Assembly (NCBI RefSeq): GCF_004138325.1
Contig: NZ_SBLB01000004.1
Coordinates: 1 to 64,000, forward strand
Reading direction: 5' to 3'
Length of the DNA: 64,000 nt
Source: Spirosoma sordidisoli
GTDB lineage: Bacteria; Bacteroidota; Bacteroidia; Cytophagales; Spirosomataceae
Shown: positions 45,090 to 54,053 of the stretch, one piece after another
How the letters are laid out: each line of letters starts with the position of its first letter
Position numbering within the stretch: the first letter of the stretch is position 1
Program-made: the position numbers and the translations under genes
The notes under the pieces: generated by a model
Told to the model about the DNA's origin: nothing
What the model saw: the letters and a program-made list of their open reading frames with translations, nothing else
The model's database searches: none

Positions 45090-45126
45090 AAAAAACCCGT
45101 GGCTAATTCGTAGTTACGGGTTTTTT
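45090..45126 (+). terminator. Intrinsic terminator of the giant surface-protein gene
   Basis: Arms AAAAAACCCGT (45090-45100) and ACGGGTTTTTT (45116-45126) enclose a 15-base loop and end in a T tract, 28 bp beyond the stop codon. Confidence 0.9.
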
Positions 45127-46085
45127 ATTTTGTACCGGAAGCCATCTAAGCATTCTTTGTATCAGGAGATCCTGCGCCTGGTTCAATTTATTTCTATATT
45201 CATTTTAAGAGTAGAGGCCTGGTTCATAACAGTCTTTAGAGAACATAGAGACTAGGCTGGACCGGCTTGATAAAATAATAGTTTGGCGCACTTTTTGCGA
45301 ATTTTCATCTAAGGAAAGCCACAAATAAATCTTCTGGTTGCCTTTCATCACCCCCGCGGATTACCCCCCAATATTAGCCGTTTGTCCCCGACAATATCTT
45401 TCCTGCAGAAATAAGCAAAGCATTTGTATCTGTTGATGTGCCGTTTGTTGTCTTCGCCTGTCTTATGTGCTGGTTAAGGATATCGAACCAGATCAGCTAC
45501 AGATTATGCTAGTACTGTTTACCCGCGCTACCCCGCTACACAGTAGTTCATCAAATTTCACCTTCTGCTTTAGACAGTGGCGGTACGGTTATTATCCGTT
45601 TTTTATTCTGTTGACATGGCAGTTGGTATTAGTATGTATTCGCTGGCTCAGTAACGCCTTCTCCACCTCCCGGGATCAACGGACTGATCTGTCGCCAGAT
45701 TGTATTCCTGAAGATATTGAAAGGTACTTCTGCCTTTTGTAAGCCACCCATCAAGTCATCTTGTGTGGTATAGGCAGGCCGCCTGTATTCTCAGCGCAGT
45801 CTGATTAGCCATAGCGACCAGCTAGTGCTGACCGATTTGCTTGTCTTCCTAATTCTTTTCGAGTCTGAATCACCCAAAAGGAAATACTTTTTCTGGCCTG
45901 ACCTATCTCTGACGAACGGGTGTCCAGCCTGGGAGATTTTGCTTTTCAGATCGACTTTTAGCCTTTGAGTCTGGAAGCTTTCTGAAACCAAACGGTTTAC
46001 CCTCGTCAATTGAATGAACTGCCTATCAGAAAACGAATAGTAGTCAGAGAAGGCGTTTGCTTACCCCAACTATACGAACCCCTAC
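45127..46085. other. Intergenic region between the two surface-protein genes
   Basis: About 960 bp, A/T-richer than the flanking 3' blocks. Open frames of up to 91 codons occur (for example 45467-45742), but none has a family-like sequence or a convincing start region. No TAnnTTTG element with a -33 box was recognised. It probably contains the promoter and leader of the second surface-protein gene. Confidence 0.6.
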
Positions 46086-49000
46086 ATGATGAGAACGGAA
46101 AATTTTACCGACGAACTTCTTTTAAAATTAAGTCTGTCAACCTATAAACGGATCCCATCTCCCAAGCCATCCTTAACAGCAAAAAGCGGAGCACTAATTT
46201 GTTTTTCGCTGTTACTGAGCAGTTTGATAAGTTCAGGACAGACATGCGCCCCCACTACCCAGCTGGGAGTCTGGAATTTTAGTAACGCCAGTGACGAGCA
46301 GATTACGTCGAATATAGCCCCAACAGGCGGGGCTTATTCCGGCTGCGCTACGTTGACTCTTTTCCGAAATGATGGAGGGTCCAACTCGATATACAACAGC
46401 ACTTCGAACCCCTCTGATATTAGTGGAGATTATGGTCCGGTGCGTTCAGCACCAAAGTCAATATGTACCGGCACCTGGGATAGAGCCACTGCCTTTTCGC
46501 GATACATGACCTTACGGATTAACGTACCGGCTGGTAAACCCTTTAACTTATATGGTTTGTCGTTCTGGCAAATCACGATGGATCGCACCAAATCAGGGGG
46601 TAGCTTCGTAGCAAATAATCAACCCGAATTTTATCGGGTTCGGTTGTTGAAAAATGGAAGTATTATCTGGACAGGAGCTCAAAAAAATACGAATAAACAG
46701 CCCTGGACGGATTACAGAACCCCCCCCGCCAGCTCAGCCTGGGTACAGTACAGTTCCGGAACCGATGGGTTTCCGACACAAACGACAGATGGGTCTTCGG
46801 CGGTAACGTATGAATTTCAGATTACAGCTTATCAAAGTACGAACAGTAGTGCCAGCCAGGAAATCTGGGATTTAGACGATATTGTCGTTTTGGGTTGCTG
46901 CGGTTGTCCAACACCCGCCACTCCGGTTGCCAACAATGTTGCGCGTTGCGGAAGCGGCCCGGTTACCCTGACAGCTAGTGGTTGCTCCGGGACTTACAAC
47001 TGGTATTCAGCGGCCAGTGGTGGCTCACCCGTGGCGACAGGTTCCACCTTTACCACACCATCCATAGCTGCCACCTCGACCTACTATGTAAGCTGCAAAG
47101 TCGGAACTTGTGAGAGTAATCGCGATCCAGCCCAGGCAATTATCAATCCAATCCCGGCAACTCCAACGGGTACTGACATAGCTCGATGCGGTCCCGGTCC
47201 TGTAAGCCTCACAGCAACCGGCTGTACCAGCGGTACGCTTACCTGGTATTCGGCACCATCCGGAGGTACTGTATTGAAGACAGGAGCTATCTATTCGATT
47301 TCTAATCTAACAACCACTTCCACCTATTATGTAAACTGTAGACTGTCAACGGGCTGCACAAGTAGTCGTGATGCCGTTACGGCTACAATTCGACCCAAAC
47401 CTACGTTAGCAGTTACCGCAACAAATTGCTCGGCAGATTTGACAACCTATTCAGTAAATTTTACCAGCAATGGTACAGTTACGACTGACAAAGGAACGGT
47501 ATTGGGCAACACAATAACGGACATTCCCAATGGAGAAACTGTTACCTTAATTGCCACATTAAATGGGTGTACGACGACAGTCACTGCTCAAAAGGACTGC
47601 AGTTGCCCACCGCTCAACCCGCCCACCTCGGGCGGGGACCAGACGATCTGCGCCAGCGACCCCCTGCCCACCCTCACCGTCAGTGTAGGAGCCGGGCAGG
47701 CCGCCAACTGGTACGATGCGGAGGGCAACCCCGTGGCTTCGGACACCACTGCTTTCACCCCCACCGGACCCGGCACTTTCCAGGTCGAGACCTTCGACCG
47801 CACCACTGGCTGTACCTCTGTCGAGAAGATCAACATCAGGCTCACGGTCAACGATACTCCCACCTTGACAGCAATAGGCGTTGAAGCAACATGCGACTCG
47901 ACAGGAACAGTAATCAATGACGATGCTCAAATTATTCTTTCCGACTTTCCTGAAGGCGCTCGTTACCAGTATTCTGAAGGTGATACCTTCGATGTAGGGA
48001 TACCGTCGACGCCGACGGTCATTCCTCCGGGCGGGGTAATTGTGAATAATCTGGATAACCCAACTATGCCCCAGGCATATACAGTACGTGTATATAATGC
48101 GACCAATGACTGCTACACAGATGAGCAGGTAACTATCAATCCGAGCGACTGCACGCCTGATTGTAACGTAGAGGTTATTACCTCCAGCCTGCCCAACGCC
48201 CGCGTCGGTACGGCTTACAGCCAGACCATCACCGCTACCGGCGGCACACTCCCATATGCCTTCACCCTCGCAGCCGGACAGCTCCCCACAGGACTCAGCC
48301 TCGATGCTGCAACGGGACGCATCGCCGGAACACCCACCGCCACCGGCAGCTTCACCATCAGCCTCCGCGTCACCGACACCAACGGCTGCTCGGCTACCCT
48401 GCCCCTCACCGTCCTCGACGTCGAGCCAAACCCCGTCTGTGCTCTCACCATGACTGTCTCCCCAGGCCTGTGCCAGACCGCTACCAACACCTATACCCTC
48501 AACGGTAGCCTGCGCATCCTCAACAACACCAGCGGAGGTACGATCACTGTCTCCGACGGCCTGCGCAGCACTACCCTGACGGCCACCAGCGCCACCACCA
48601 GCCTGCCCTTCAGCCTGACGGGACTGCCCTCCGATGGGACAACCCATAACCTGGTGGCTACCCTCAGCGGCTGCGCCAGTGCCAGTGCCACCTACACCGC
48701 CCCAGGCTCCTGCTCCCAGCCTGCGGGTACGCGGTTAGTGGTCGACAAGTATGTCAGCGCCAGCCGGGCCAAACTAGGCGATGTGCTGACCTACACCCTG
48801 GTGCTGAGCAACGTAGGACCAACCACCGCCACCAACGTGGTGGTCAAGGACTCCACTACAACAGGCCTGAGCTACGTCGCTGGATCGGCCTCCGTGCCGA
48901 CGGGTACGAGCTTCACCCCGGGTGTTCCGGTCAGCTACTGGTCAGTAGCCGCCATCAGCGCCGGACAGAGCCTGAGCCTCACGCTACAGGCCCGCGTCGA

Positions 49001-49655
49001 CAGCAGTGGCATCCTCTACAACCAGACCTCCATACCTGGTGACACCGCTACGGTCTGTACCAGCGTACCGGTGAAGGTGTGTGTGGGTGAAGTTTACACC
49101 TTCCGGCTGACGGTAGCCCCGGGCCGGGCCAGCTACCAGTGGTACAAAGATGGCCTGGTCATGGCGGGGGCCACCACCAACGTCCTGGATGTGAGCAGCC
49201 CCGGCAGCTACAGCCTGGCCGTCGATAACACCGCTGGCCAGTGTCCTGACTTCAGCTGCTGCCCCTTCATCGTGGAAGAGGATACGCTGCCCACCTTCCA
49301 GGCCGTGGCTCTGCCCGCCACCTGTGTGGGCGCCACGGCCCAGGCCAACGGCCAGATCGTGCTGAGGGGCTTCCAGCCGGCTTATACCTACCAGTACTCG
49401 GCGGGGGCGAGCTTCAACCCGGCCGCGTCGCTGTCGGGGGCGGCTAAGGGGATTCCGGCCAGCGGGGTGATCGTCAACACCCTGGCCAATCCGGTTTCGT
49501 CGGCCTCGTACACGGTGCGGGTCTACAACGGGTCGGGTTGTTATCAGGACGTGACGGTGCAGCTAAGCAGTACAGCTTGTACTTGCCCACCGGATGTGTG
49601 CAGCCCGTTTGTGATCAAACAAACCAAGCGAGGGGCCCGCATTGGAGATAGGTAA
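46086..49655 (+). CDS. Large modular surface protein sharing its C-terminus with the giant protein
   Basis: A 1,189-residue exported protein. The N-terminus has a hydrophobic segment (about residues 34-51, ALICFSLLLSSLISSG) acting as signal. Residues ~52-280 are an unrecognised beta-rich domain (starts QTCAPTTQLGVWNFSN). Two Ig-like CHU-C-type domains follow (GPVTLTASGCSGTYNWYSA and GPVSLTATGCTSGTLTWYSA). A further Ig-like block, a first copy of the YQYS module (~595-690), an He_PIG domain (SSLPNARVGTAYSQTITATG) and the shared block (Ig-like, DUF11, YQYS module, tail ending GARIGDR) complete it. No type-A T9SS domain is seen. DNA composition changes sharply at ~47.60, 47.86 and 48.18 kb, showing a mosaic origin. 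Confidence 0.85.
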   Translation: MMRTENFTDELLLKLSLSTYKRIPSPKPSLTAKSGALICFSLLLSSLISSGQTCAPTTQLGVWNFSNASDEQITSNIAPTGGAYSGCATLTLFRNDGGSNSIYNSTSNPSDISGDYGPVRSAPKSICTGTWDRATAFSRYMTLRINVPAGKPFNLYGLSFWQITMDRTKSGGSFVANNQPEFYRVRLLKNGSIIWTGAQKNTNKQPWTDYRTPPASSAWVQYSSGTDGFPTQTTDGSSAVTYEFQITAYQSTNSSASQEIWDLDDIVVLGCCGCPTPATPVANNVARCGSGPVTLTASGCSGTYNWYSAASGGSPVATGSTFTTPSIAATSTYYVSCKVGTCESNRDPAQAIINPIPATPTGTDIARCGPGPVSLTATGCTSGTLTWYSAPSGGTVLKTGAIYSISNLTTTSTYYVNCRLSTGCTSSRDAVTATIRPKPTLAVTATNCSADLTTYSVNFTSNGTVTTDKGTVLGNTITDIPNGETVTLIATLNGCTTTVTAQKDCSCPPLNPPTSGGDQTICASDPLPTLTVSVGAGQAANWYDAEGNPVASDTTAFTPTGPGTFQVETFDRTTGCTSVEKINIRLTVNDTPTLTAIGVEATCDSTGTVINDDAQIILSDFPEGARYQYSEGDTFDVGIPSTPTVIPPGGVIVNNLDNPTMPQAYTVRVYNATNDCYTDEQVTINPSDCTPDCNVEVITSSLPNARVGTAYSQTITATGGTLPYAFTLAAGQLPTGLSLDAATGRIAGTPTATGSFTISLRVTDTNGCSATLPLTVLDVEPNPVCALTMTVSPGLCQTATNTYTLNGSLRILNNTSGGTITVSDGLRSTTLTATSATTSLPFSLTGLPSDGTTHNLVATLSGCASASATYTAPGSCSQPAGTRLVVDKYVSASRAKLGDVLTYTLVLSNVGPTTATNVVVKDSTTTGLSYVAGSASVPTGTSFTPGVPVSYWSVAAISAGQSLSLTLQARVDSSGILYNQTSIPGDTATVCTSVPVKVCVGEVYTFRLTVAPGRASYQWYKDGLVMAGATTNVLDVSSPGSYSLAVDNTAGQCPDFSCCPFIVEEDTLPTFQAVALPATCVGATAQANGQIVLRGFQPAYTYQYSAGASFNPAASLSGAAKGIPASGVIVNTLANPVSSASYTVRVYNGSGCYQDVTVQLSSTACTCPPDVCSPFVIKQTKRGARIGDR
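48483..49655 (+). repeat. 1.17-kb block shared with the giant gene, copy 2
   Basis: This is identical to 43890-45062 except for a few substitutions near the end (for example the Thr/Ser codon in VC(T/S)PFVIKQ and the last codon before the stop, K/R). Both copies keep the stop codon at the same place, so the duplication or conversion tract extends almost exactly to the gene end. Confidence 0.95.
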
Positions 49656-49685
49656 AGAATTAGGCCAAATACATGTATACTCGCT

Positions 49686-49731
49686 AATACGAAAAGCGGT
49701 GCTGGGAGAACCTGACACCGCTTTTCGTATT
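49686..49731 (+). terminator. Intrinsic terminator of the second surface-protein gene
   Basis: Perfect 16-bp arms (49686-49701 and 49716-49731, outer AATACGAAAAGC) enclose a 14-base loop, followed by TAATTTTTAAAG. Confidence 0.9.
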
Positions 49732-50094
49732 TAATTTTTAAAGTAGTGACTGTTTGACAACCTACGCTCTCTCTTCAAGGGTTTATCAAGAAGGTGCAGG
49801 ACTACAACCTATCCGACAACGTCTTACTGGACGTCAACACATGGAGGGAGTTTTAAAACTATTACCGCCCTCAAACACTAACCGGGAAATTAGGGCTGAT
49901 GCGTACCTGTATCTCGTTTAACAGCTCTTTGTCACTACCAGAATACAGTCAGATCAGATATGACCCTGATCTTTTGGGGCTATCTGAGCGGAGCGTCAAC
50001 TTTTAACTCCCTGATTTTGTTAAGCTACCAGGACAGATACCAATCAGTCTGTTAACTTTGCGGCTTCATCTGAGCTGACACGAACCAACCTATT
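49732..50094. other. Intergenic region upstream of sufC
   Basis: About 360 bp. No gene is seen; in particular no remnant of sufB is recognisable. The right end carries the sufC promoter element. Confidence 0.6.
50053..50060 (+). promoter_or_regulatory. -7 element of the suf operon
   Basis: TAACTTTG matches TAnnTTTG and lies 35 bp upstream of the sufC ATG. The best TTG upstream (50017) is too far away to be a normal -33 box. Confidence 0.55.
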
Positions 50095-50853
50095 ATGTTA
50101 TCCATCAGTAATTTACATGCCAGGATTGGCGAAAAAGAAATATTAAAAGGATTAAGTCTGCAGGTCAATCCCGGTGAGGTTCACGCCATTATGGGACCCA
50201 ACGGCGCCGGTAAGAGTACGCTGGCTTCGGTATTGGCTGGCCGTGAAGAGTATGAAGTAACAGGTGGCAGCGTACTTTTTGAAGGGCAGGACCTCCTGGA
50301 AATGGCCCCCGAAGAGCGGGCTGCCGAAGGTATATTTCTGGCATTTCAGTACCCGGTTGAGATTCCGGGCGTCAGCACGACCAACTTCCTGAAAACAGCC
50401 ATGAACGAAATTCGGAAACATCGGGGTCAGGATCAGCTCGATGCCGTTCAGTTTCTGAAGCTGATGAAGGAAAAAATGAAACTGGTCAACATCGATCAGT
50501 CGCTGCTGAGCCGGTCGCTTAACGAAGGGTTCTCGGGTGGTGAAAAGAAACGGAACGAGATTTTTCAGATGGCCATGCTGGAACCCAAACTGGCTATTCT
50601 GGACGAAACCGATTCGGGTCTGGATATCGATGCGCTCCGTATTGTGGCCGAGGGGGTTAACCAGCTGCGGTCGCCCGAGCGGTCAACCATCGTCGTCACC
50701 CACTACCAGCGTCTGCTCGATTATATCGTACCTGATTACGTGCACGTACTCTACAAAGGACGCATCGTGAAGTCGGGCCCCAAAGAACTGGCGCTGGAAC
50801 TGGAAGAAAAAGGATACGACTGGATCAAAGCCGAAGCTGAAGTAAACCAATGA
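50095..50853 (+). CDS. sufC: Fe-S cluster assembly ATPase SufC
   Basis: SufC is the ABC-type ATPase of the SufBCD scaffold that assembles iron-sulfur clusters. At 252 residues it has Walker A GPNGAGKST (34-42), the family-specific signature FSGGEKKRNE (146-155) and Walker B LAILDETDSGLD (166-177), then the switch His in VVTHYQRLLDYI. It is the first suf gene here and has its own promoter element. The usual upstream partner sufB is absent from the window. Confidence 0.97.
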   Translation: MLSISNLHARIGEKEILKGLSLQVNPGEVHAIMGPNGAGKSTLASVLAGREEYEVTGGSVLFEGQDLLEMAPEERAAEGIFLAFQYPVEIPGVSTTNFLKTAMNEIRKHRGQDQLDAVQFLKLMKEKMKLVNIDQSLLSRSLNEGFSGGEKKRNEIFQMAMLEPKLAILDETDSGLDIDALRIVAEGVNQLRSPERSTIVVTHYQRLLDYIVPDYVHVLYKGRIVKSGPKELALELEEKGYDWIKAEAEVNQ

Positions 50854-50917
50854 TCCATGATCAATGATCAATGATGCCTAGCTGTCATCTGTCATTCGTC
50901 GTTCATCATTCATCATT
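50851..50917. repeat. Imperfect inverted repeat in the sufC-sufD spacer
   Basis: The 70-bp spacer is made of short degenerate units: ATGATCAATGATC-like on the left and GTTCATCATTCATCATT on the right, able to pair imperfectly. It resembles the sufD-sufS spacer, which ends in the same GTTCATCATTCATCATT. Confidence 0.55.
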
Positions 50918-50923
50918 AACACA

Positions 50924-52249
50924 ATGAATCCTTCTTTCTCATCATACAATCAGTTTAAAGACCAGCTGCTGGCGGCTTTTCAGACTAACGAAGAGCGCAT
51001 GAACGGCGAGTCCCGGACCCCCGTGCACCAGGTTCGGCGGGCTGCGCTGAAACAGTTCGACCTGCTGGGCTTTCCGACAATCCGGCACGAAGAATGGAAA
51101 TACTCGAACGTGAGCGGGCTGTTTAAAGAGGCTTTCGAGCTTGATGAACAGAGCCCCATCACCAGCGACGATCTGGCTTCGCTGGAAATTCCCAATCTCG
51201 ATGGCAATATTCTGTACTTCGTCAACGGCAAGTACCATCCGGAACTGTCGCGGATCGTTAGCCCCGCCAGTCAGGTTCAGATCTCCAGCCTAGCCGATGC
51301 GTTAAAGGCCGACGCCGATTTTATTGGCTCCCACTTCGCCCGCTATGCCGATTATCAGGACAACGCCTTTACGGCACTGAACACGGCCCTGGCCACCGAT
51401 GGAGCCGTTATCCGGATTCCGGACAATACTACCGTTGAGCAGCCCATTATTTTGCGCTTCATTACCGATGGGCGCCAGAAGAATATTGCGTCTCAGCCCC
51501 GAAACCTTATTCTGGTAGGCCGAAATGCCGAGGTCACCGTGGCCGAGTCGTACCGGACCCTGGGCGATCGGGCCAGCTTTGTCAACGTAGTGACGGAAAT
51601 CGTGCTCGAGCGCGACGCCCGGATGCAATACTACAAAGTGCAGAACGAAACCGAGCAGTCGTATCATATCGGTACCACCCAGGTTAACCAGACCGACAAT
51701 ACCCACTTTTATTCGGCTACTGTTACCCTCAATGGCAACTTTGTTCGGAACAACCTGAACATCGTGCTCAACGGCCAGCATGCCGAAGCCTTTATGTACG
51801 GCCTGTACATGCCAAACGGAAAACAGCATGTCGACAACCATACGCTGGTTGATCACGCCATGCCCAATTCATACAGCAGCGAGCTTTACAAAGGTATTCT
51901 GGACGATAATGGTACGGGTGTCTTCAACGGAAAAATCTACGTTCGGCCCGACGCCCAGAAGACCAATGCCTACCAGTCGTGTAAGAACGTAGTGCTGGCA
52001 CCGGGCGCATCGATGAATACGAAGCCGCAGCTCGAAATTTTTGCCGACGACGTAAAGTGCTCACACGGCACCACGACCGGCCAGCTGAACGACGAAGCCC
52101 TGTTCTACATGCGCTCGCGGGGTATTCCGAAAGATGAAGCCCGCACCCTGCTGCTCTACGCATTCTCGCAGGATGTGCTGAGCCAGATTAAAATTCAACC
52201 CATCCGCGAGTACCTCGAAAACGTGGTAACCCAGAAGCTGGGAAAGTAA
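50924..52249 (+). CDS. sufD: Fe-S cluster assembly protein SufD
   Basis: SufD pairs with SufB and SufC in the scaffold complex. The 441-residue product has the family's early RHEEWKYSNVSGLF segment (about 54-67) and a right-handed beta-helix core (for example AEVTVAESYRTLGDRASFVNVVTEIVLE). The C-terminal block has KTNAYQSCKNVVLAPGA, KPQLEIFADDVKCSHGTTTG and FYMRSRGIPKDEARTLL, which includes the Cys/His near the cluster site. Confidence 0.96.
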   Translation: MNPSFSSYNQFKDQLLAAFQTNEERMNGESRTPVHQVRRAALKQFDLLGFPTIRHEEWKYSNVSGLFKEAFELDEQSPITSDDLASLEIPNLDGNILYFVNGKYHPELSRIVSPASQVQISSLADALKADADFIGSHFARYADYQDNAFTALNTALATDGAVIRIPDNTTVEQPIILRFITDGRQKNIASQPRNLILVGRNAEVTVAESYRTLGDRASFVNVVTEIVLERDARMQYYKVQNETEQSYHIGTTQVNQTDNTHFYSATVTLNGNFVRNNLNIVLNGQHAEAFMYGLYMPNGKQHVDNHTLVDHAMPNSYSSELYKGILDDNGTGVFNGKIYVRPDAQKTNAYQSCKNVVLAPGASMNTKPQLEIFADDVKCSHGTTTGQLNDEALFYMRSRGIPKDEARTLLLYAFSQDVLSQIKIQPIREYLENVVTQKLGK

Positions 52250-52267
52250 GCGTATTAGCCAGTGGTG

Positions 52268-52323
52268 AATGATGAATGGTGAACGGTTTGATAAAAATCA
52301 GTCATCGTTCATCATTCATCATT
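52268..52323. repeat. Inverted repeat in the sufD-sufS spacer
   Basis: Arms of 17 bases (52268-52284 and 52307-52323; AATGATGAATGGTGAAC and GTTCATCATTCATCATT) pair with one mismatch around a 22-base loop. It is the same family of simple-unit repeat as in the sufC-sufD spacer. Confidence 0.7.
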
Positions 52324-52377
52324 TTTAAAGCACCTTTCCCCCATCTGGCTTGTTGTTTTAGTACAACCCATCTTGCA

Positions 52378-53622
52378 ATGCTTATGCAATCGGCTCCCGT
52401 TACAACCCTCGATATTCAGCAAATCCGGCAGGACTTTCCGATCCTCGATCAACAGGTCAACGGTCGGCCGCTGGTGTATTTCGATAACGCGGCAACCAAC
52501 CAGAAACCGCGGCCGGTCATCGATGCCCTGACCCAGTATTACGAAGGCTACAATGCCAATATTCACCGGGGTATTCATCACCTGGCCGAGCAGGCTACGG
52601 CCGCTTTTGAAGCGTCGCGCCGGGCTATCCAGCAGTTTCTGAATGCCAGACATTGGGAAGAGATCATCTTTACCTACGGCACTACCGACGGCATCAATCT
52701 GGTTGCCCAGACTTATGGCCGCCGGTTTCTGGGCGAAGGGGATGAAATCATCATCTCGACCATGGAGCACCACTCCAATATTGTACCCTGGCAGATGCTC
52801 TGCGAAGAGCGCGGTTGCGTGCTGAAAGTGATCCCGGTCGATGATAACGGCGAACTGATTCTGGAGGAGTACGAGAAGCTGCTCTCGGCGCGTACCAAAT
52901 TCGTTTCCTGCGTACACGTGTCCAACTCACTGGGAACGATCAACCCCGTCAAAACCATCATCGACATGGCCCACCAGGTTGGCGCCGTCGTGCTGATTGA
53001 CGGCGCGCAGGCTTCGTCGCATATCGATCTCGACGTGCAGGCGCTCGACGCCGATTTTTACGTTTTTTCGGCCCACAAGCTGTACGGTCCGACCGGCATG
53101 GGGGTACTGTACGGCAAAAAAGCCCTCCTCGACGCCATGCCACCCTACCGGGGCGGGGGCGAAATGATCAAGGAAGTTACCTTCGCCAAAACTACCTACA
53201 ACGAAATTCCCTACAAGTTCGAGGCCGGTACGCCCAACATTGCCGATGTGATTGCGGTAAAAACGGCGCTGGAGTATATGGCAGGCTTAGGCAAAGAGAA
53301 CATTGCGGCCCATGAACACGAGTTGCTTCAGTACGCTACCGAGCAGCTGAGTGAACTCGACGGGCTGCGCATCATTGGTCAGGCCAAAGAAAAAATCGGC
53401 GTCGTGTCATGGGTAATGGATGGCATTCACCACCAGGATACGGGCGTCATTCTGGACCAGCAGGGCATTGCCGTTCGGACGGGTCACCACTGTACCCAGC
53501 CCCTGATGCAGCGTTTCGGCATTGCCGGAACTACGCGGGCCTCGTTTGCCGTTTACAACACGAAAGACGAAGTTGACCGGCTCATCGTGGGTCTGCGCCG
53601 GGTACAGAAAATGATGTTGTGA
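52378..53622 (+). CDS. sufS: Cysteine desulfurase SufS
   Basis: A PLP enzyme that takes sulfur from cysteine for cluster assembly. From the ATG at 52378 it has 414 residues: RPLVYFDNAATNQKP at the N-terminus, EHHSNIVPWQ, the PLP-binding DGAQASSHIDLDVQALDADFYVFSAHKLYGPTG (lysine in SAHK) and the active-site cysteine in RTGHHCTQPLMQRF. The frame is open further upstream through the inverted repeat, but that N-terminus is not family-like. Confidence 0.96.
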   Translation: MLMQSAPVTTLDIQQIRQDFPILDQQVNGRPLVYFDNAATNQKPRPVIDALTQYYEGYNANIHRGIHHLAEQATAAFEASRRAIQQFLNARHWEEIIFTYGTTDGINLVAQTYGRRFLGEGDEIIISTMEHHSNIVPWQMLCEERGCVLKVIPVDDNGELILEEYEKLLSARTKFVSCVHVSNSLGTINPVKTIIDMAHQVGAVVLIDGAQASSHIDLDVQALDADFYVFSAHKLYGPTGMGVLYGKKALLDAMPPYRGGGEMIKEVTFAKTTYNEIPYKFEAGTPNIADVIAVKTALEYMAGLGKENIAAHEHELLQYATEQLSELDGLRIIGQAKEKIGVVSWVMDGIHHQDTGVILDQQGIAVRTGHHCTQPLMQRFGIAGTTRASFAVYNTKDEVDRLIVGLRRVQKMML

Positions 53623-53640
53623 TCATTAAATGCCAGTCAT

Positions 53641-53847
53641 ATGACAACAGCCGCAACCGGAACCTTGCTGAGTAAGACTCAGGTTCTGGACAGTTTTAAA
53701 GACTTACCAGAGCACGTGTCAGCGGATGCGTTAATAGAACACATTCTGTTTATTCAGAGTGTGATGAACGGAATTAGTCAGGCAGAACGTGGTCAGACTA
53801 CTCCGCATAAAGAAGCTATGCAGGAAATCCGTTCATGGAAGAAGTAA
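53641..53847 (+). CDS. Putative antitoxin of a RelBE/ParDE-like pair
   Basis: A 68-residue protein with an acidic/helical body (ADALIEHILFIQSVMNGISQAERGQ) and a C-terminal TTPHKEAMQEIRSWKK, a form common to small Bacteroidota antitoxins preceding ParE-type toxins. Its 3' end overlaps the toxin start by 13 bp. It starts 18 bp after sufS, inside the suf operon. No DNA-binding motif is clear. The pairing, more than the sequence alone, supports the call. Confidence 0.65.
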   Translation: MTTAATGTLLSKTQVLDSFKDLPEHVSADALIEHILFIQSVMNGISQAERGQTTPHKEAMQEIRSWKK

Positions 53848-54050
53848 CACTCGTATGGGCCGATGAGGTTGAGCGTAAGTCAGACAGGCTAATCAGGTTT
53901 CCCGAGATGGGCCGGATTGTACCTGAATTTAATAGTTCATTCATTCGGGAGATATGTGCAGGTCAGTATCGAATTGTATATACGTTTCAAAACAAAGCAA
54001 TTACTGTTGTTAGTATACGTTCAATGCTGCAACCATTAGGAAAACTGTAA
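53835..54050 (+). CDS. ParE/RelE-like toxin, shortened N-terminal half
   Basis: The 71-residue product keeps the ParE/RelE C-terminal half: RLIRFPEMGRIVPEF, IREICAGQYRIVYTF and VVSIRSMLQPL. A normal ParE has about 95-100 residues with a two-helix hairpin between the first strand and the FPE.GR segment. Here the first strand (EEVTLVWADEVE) is followed almost at once by SDRLIRFPE, so some 25 residues are missing in frame. The product may be inactive or a variant. It ends 3 bp before sufE. Confidence 0.72.
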   Translation: MEEVTLVWADEVERKSDRLIRFPEMGRIVPEFNSSFIREICAGQYRIVYTFQNKAITVVSIRSMLQPLGKL

Positions 54051-54053
54051 CCA

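Noticed and set aside
45467..45742. 91-codon frame between the surface-protein genes
   Set aside because: No recognisable domain, unusual composition and no promoter or ribosome-binding signal seen; chance frame in a non-coding spacer.
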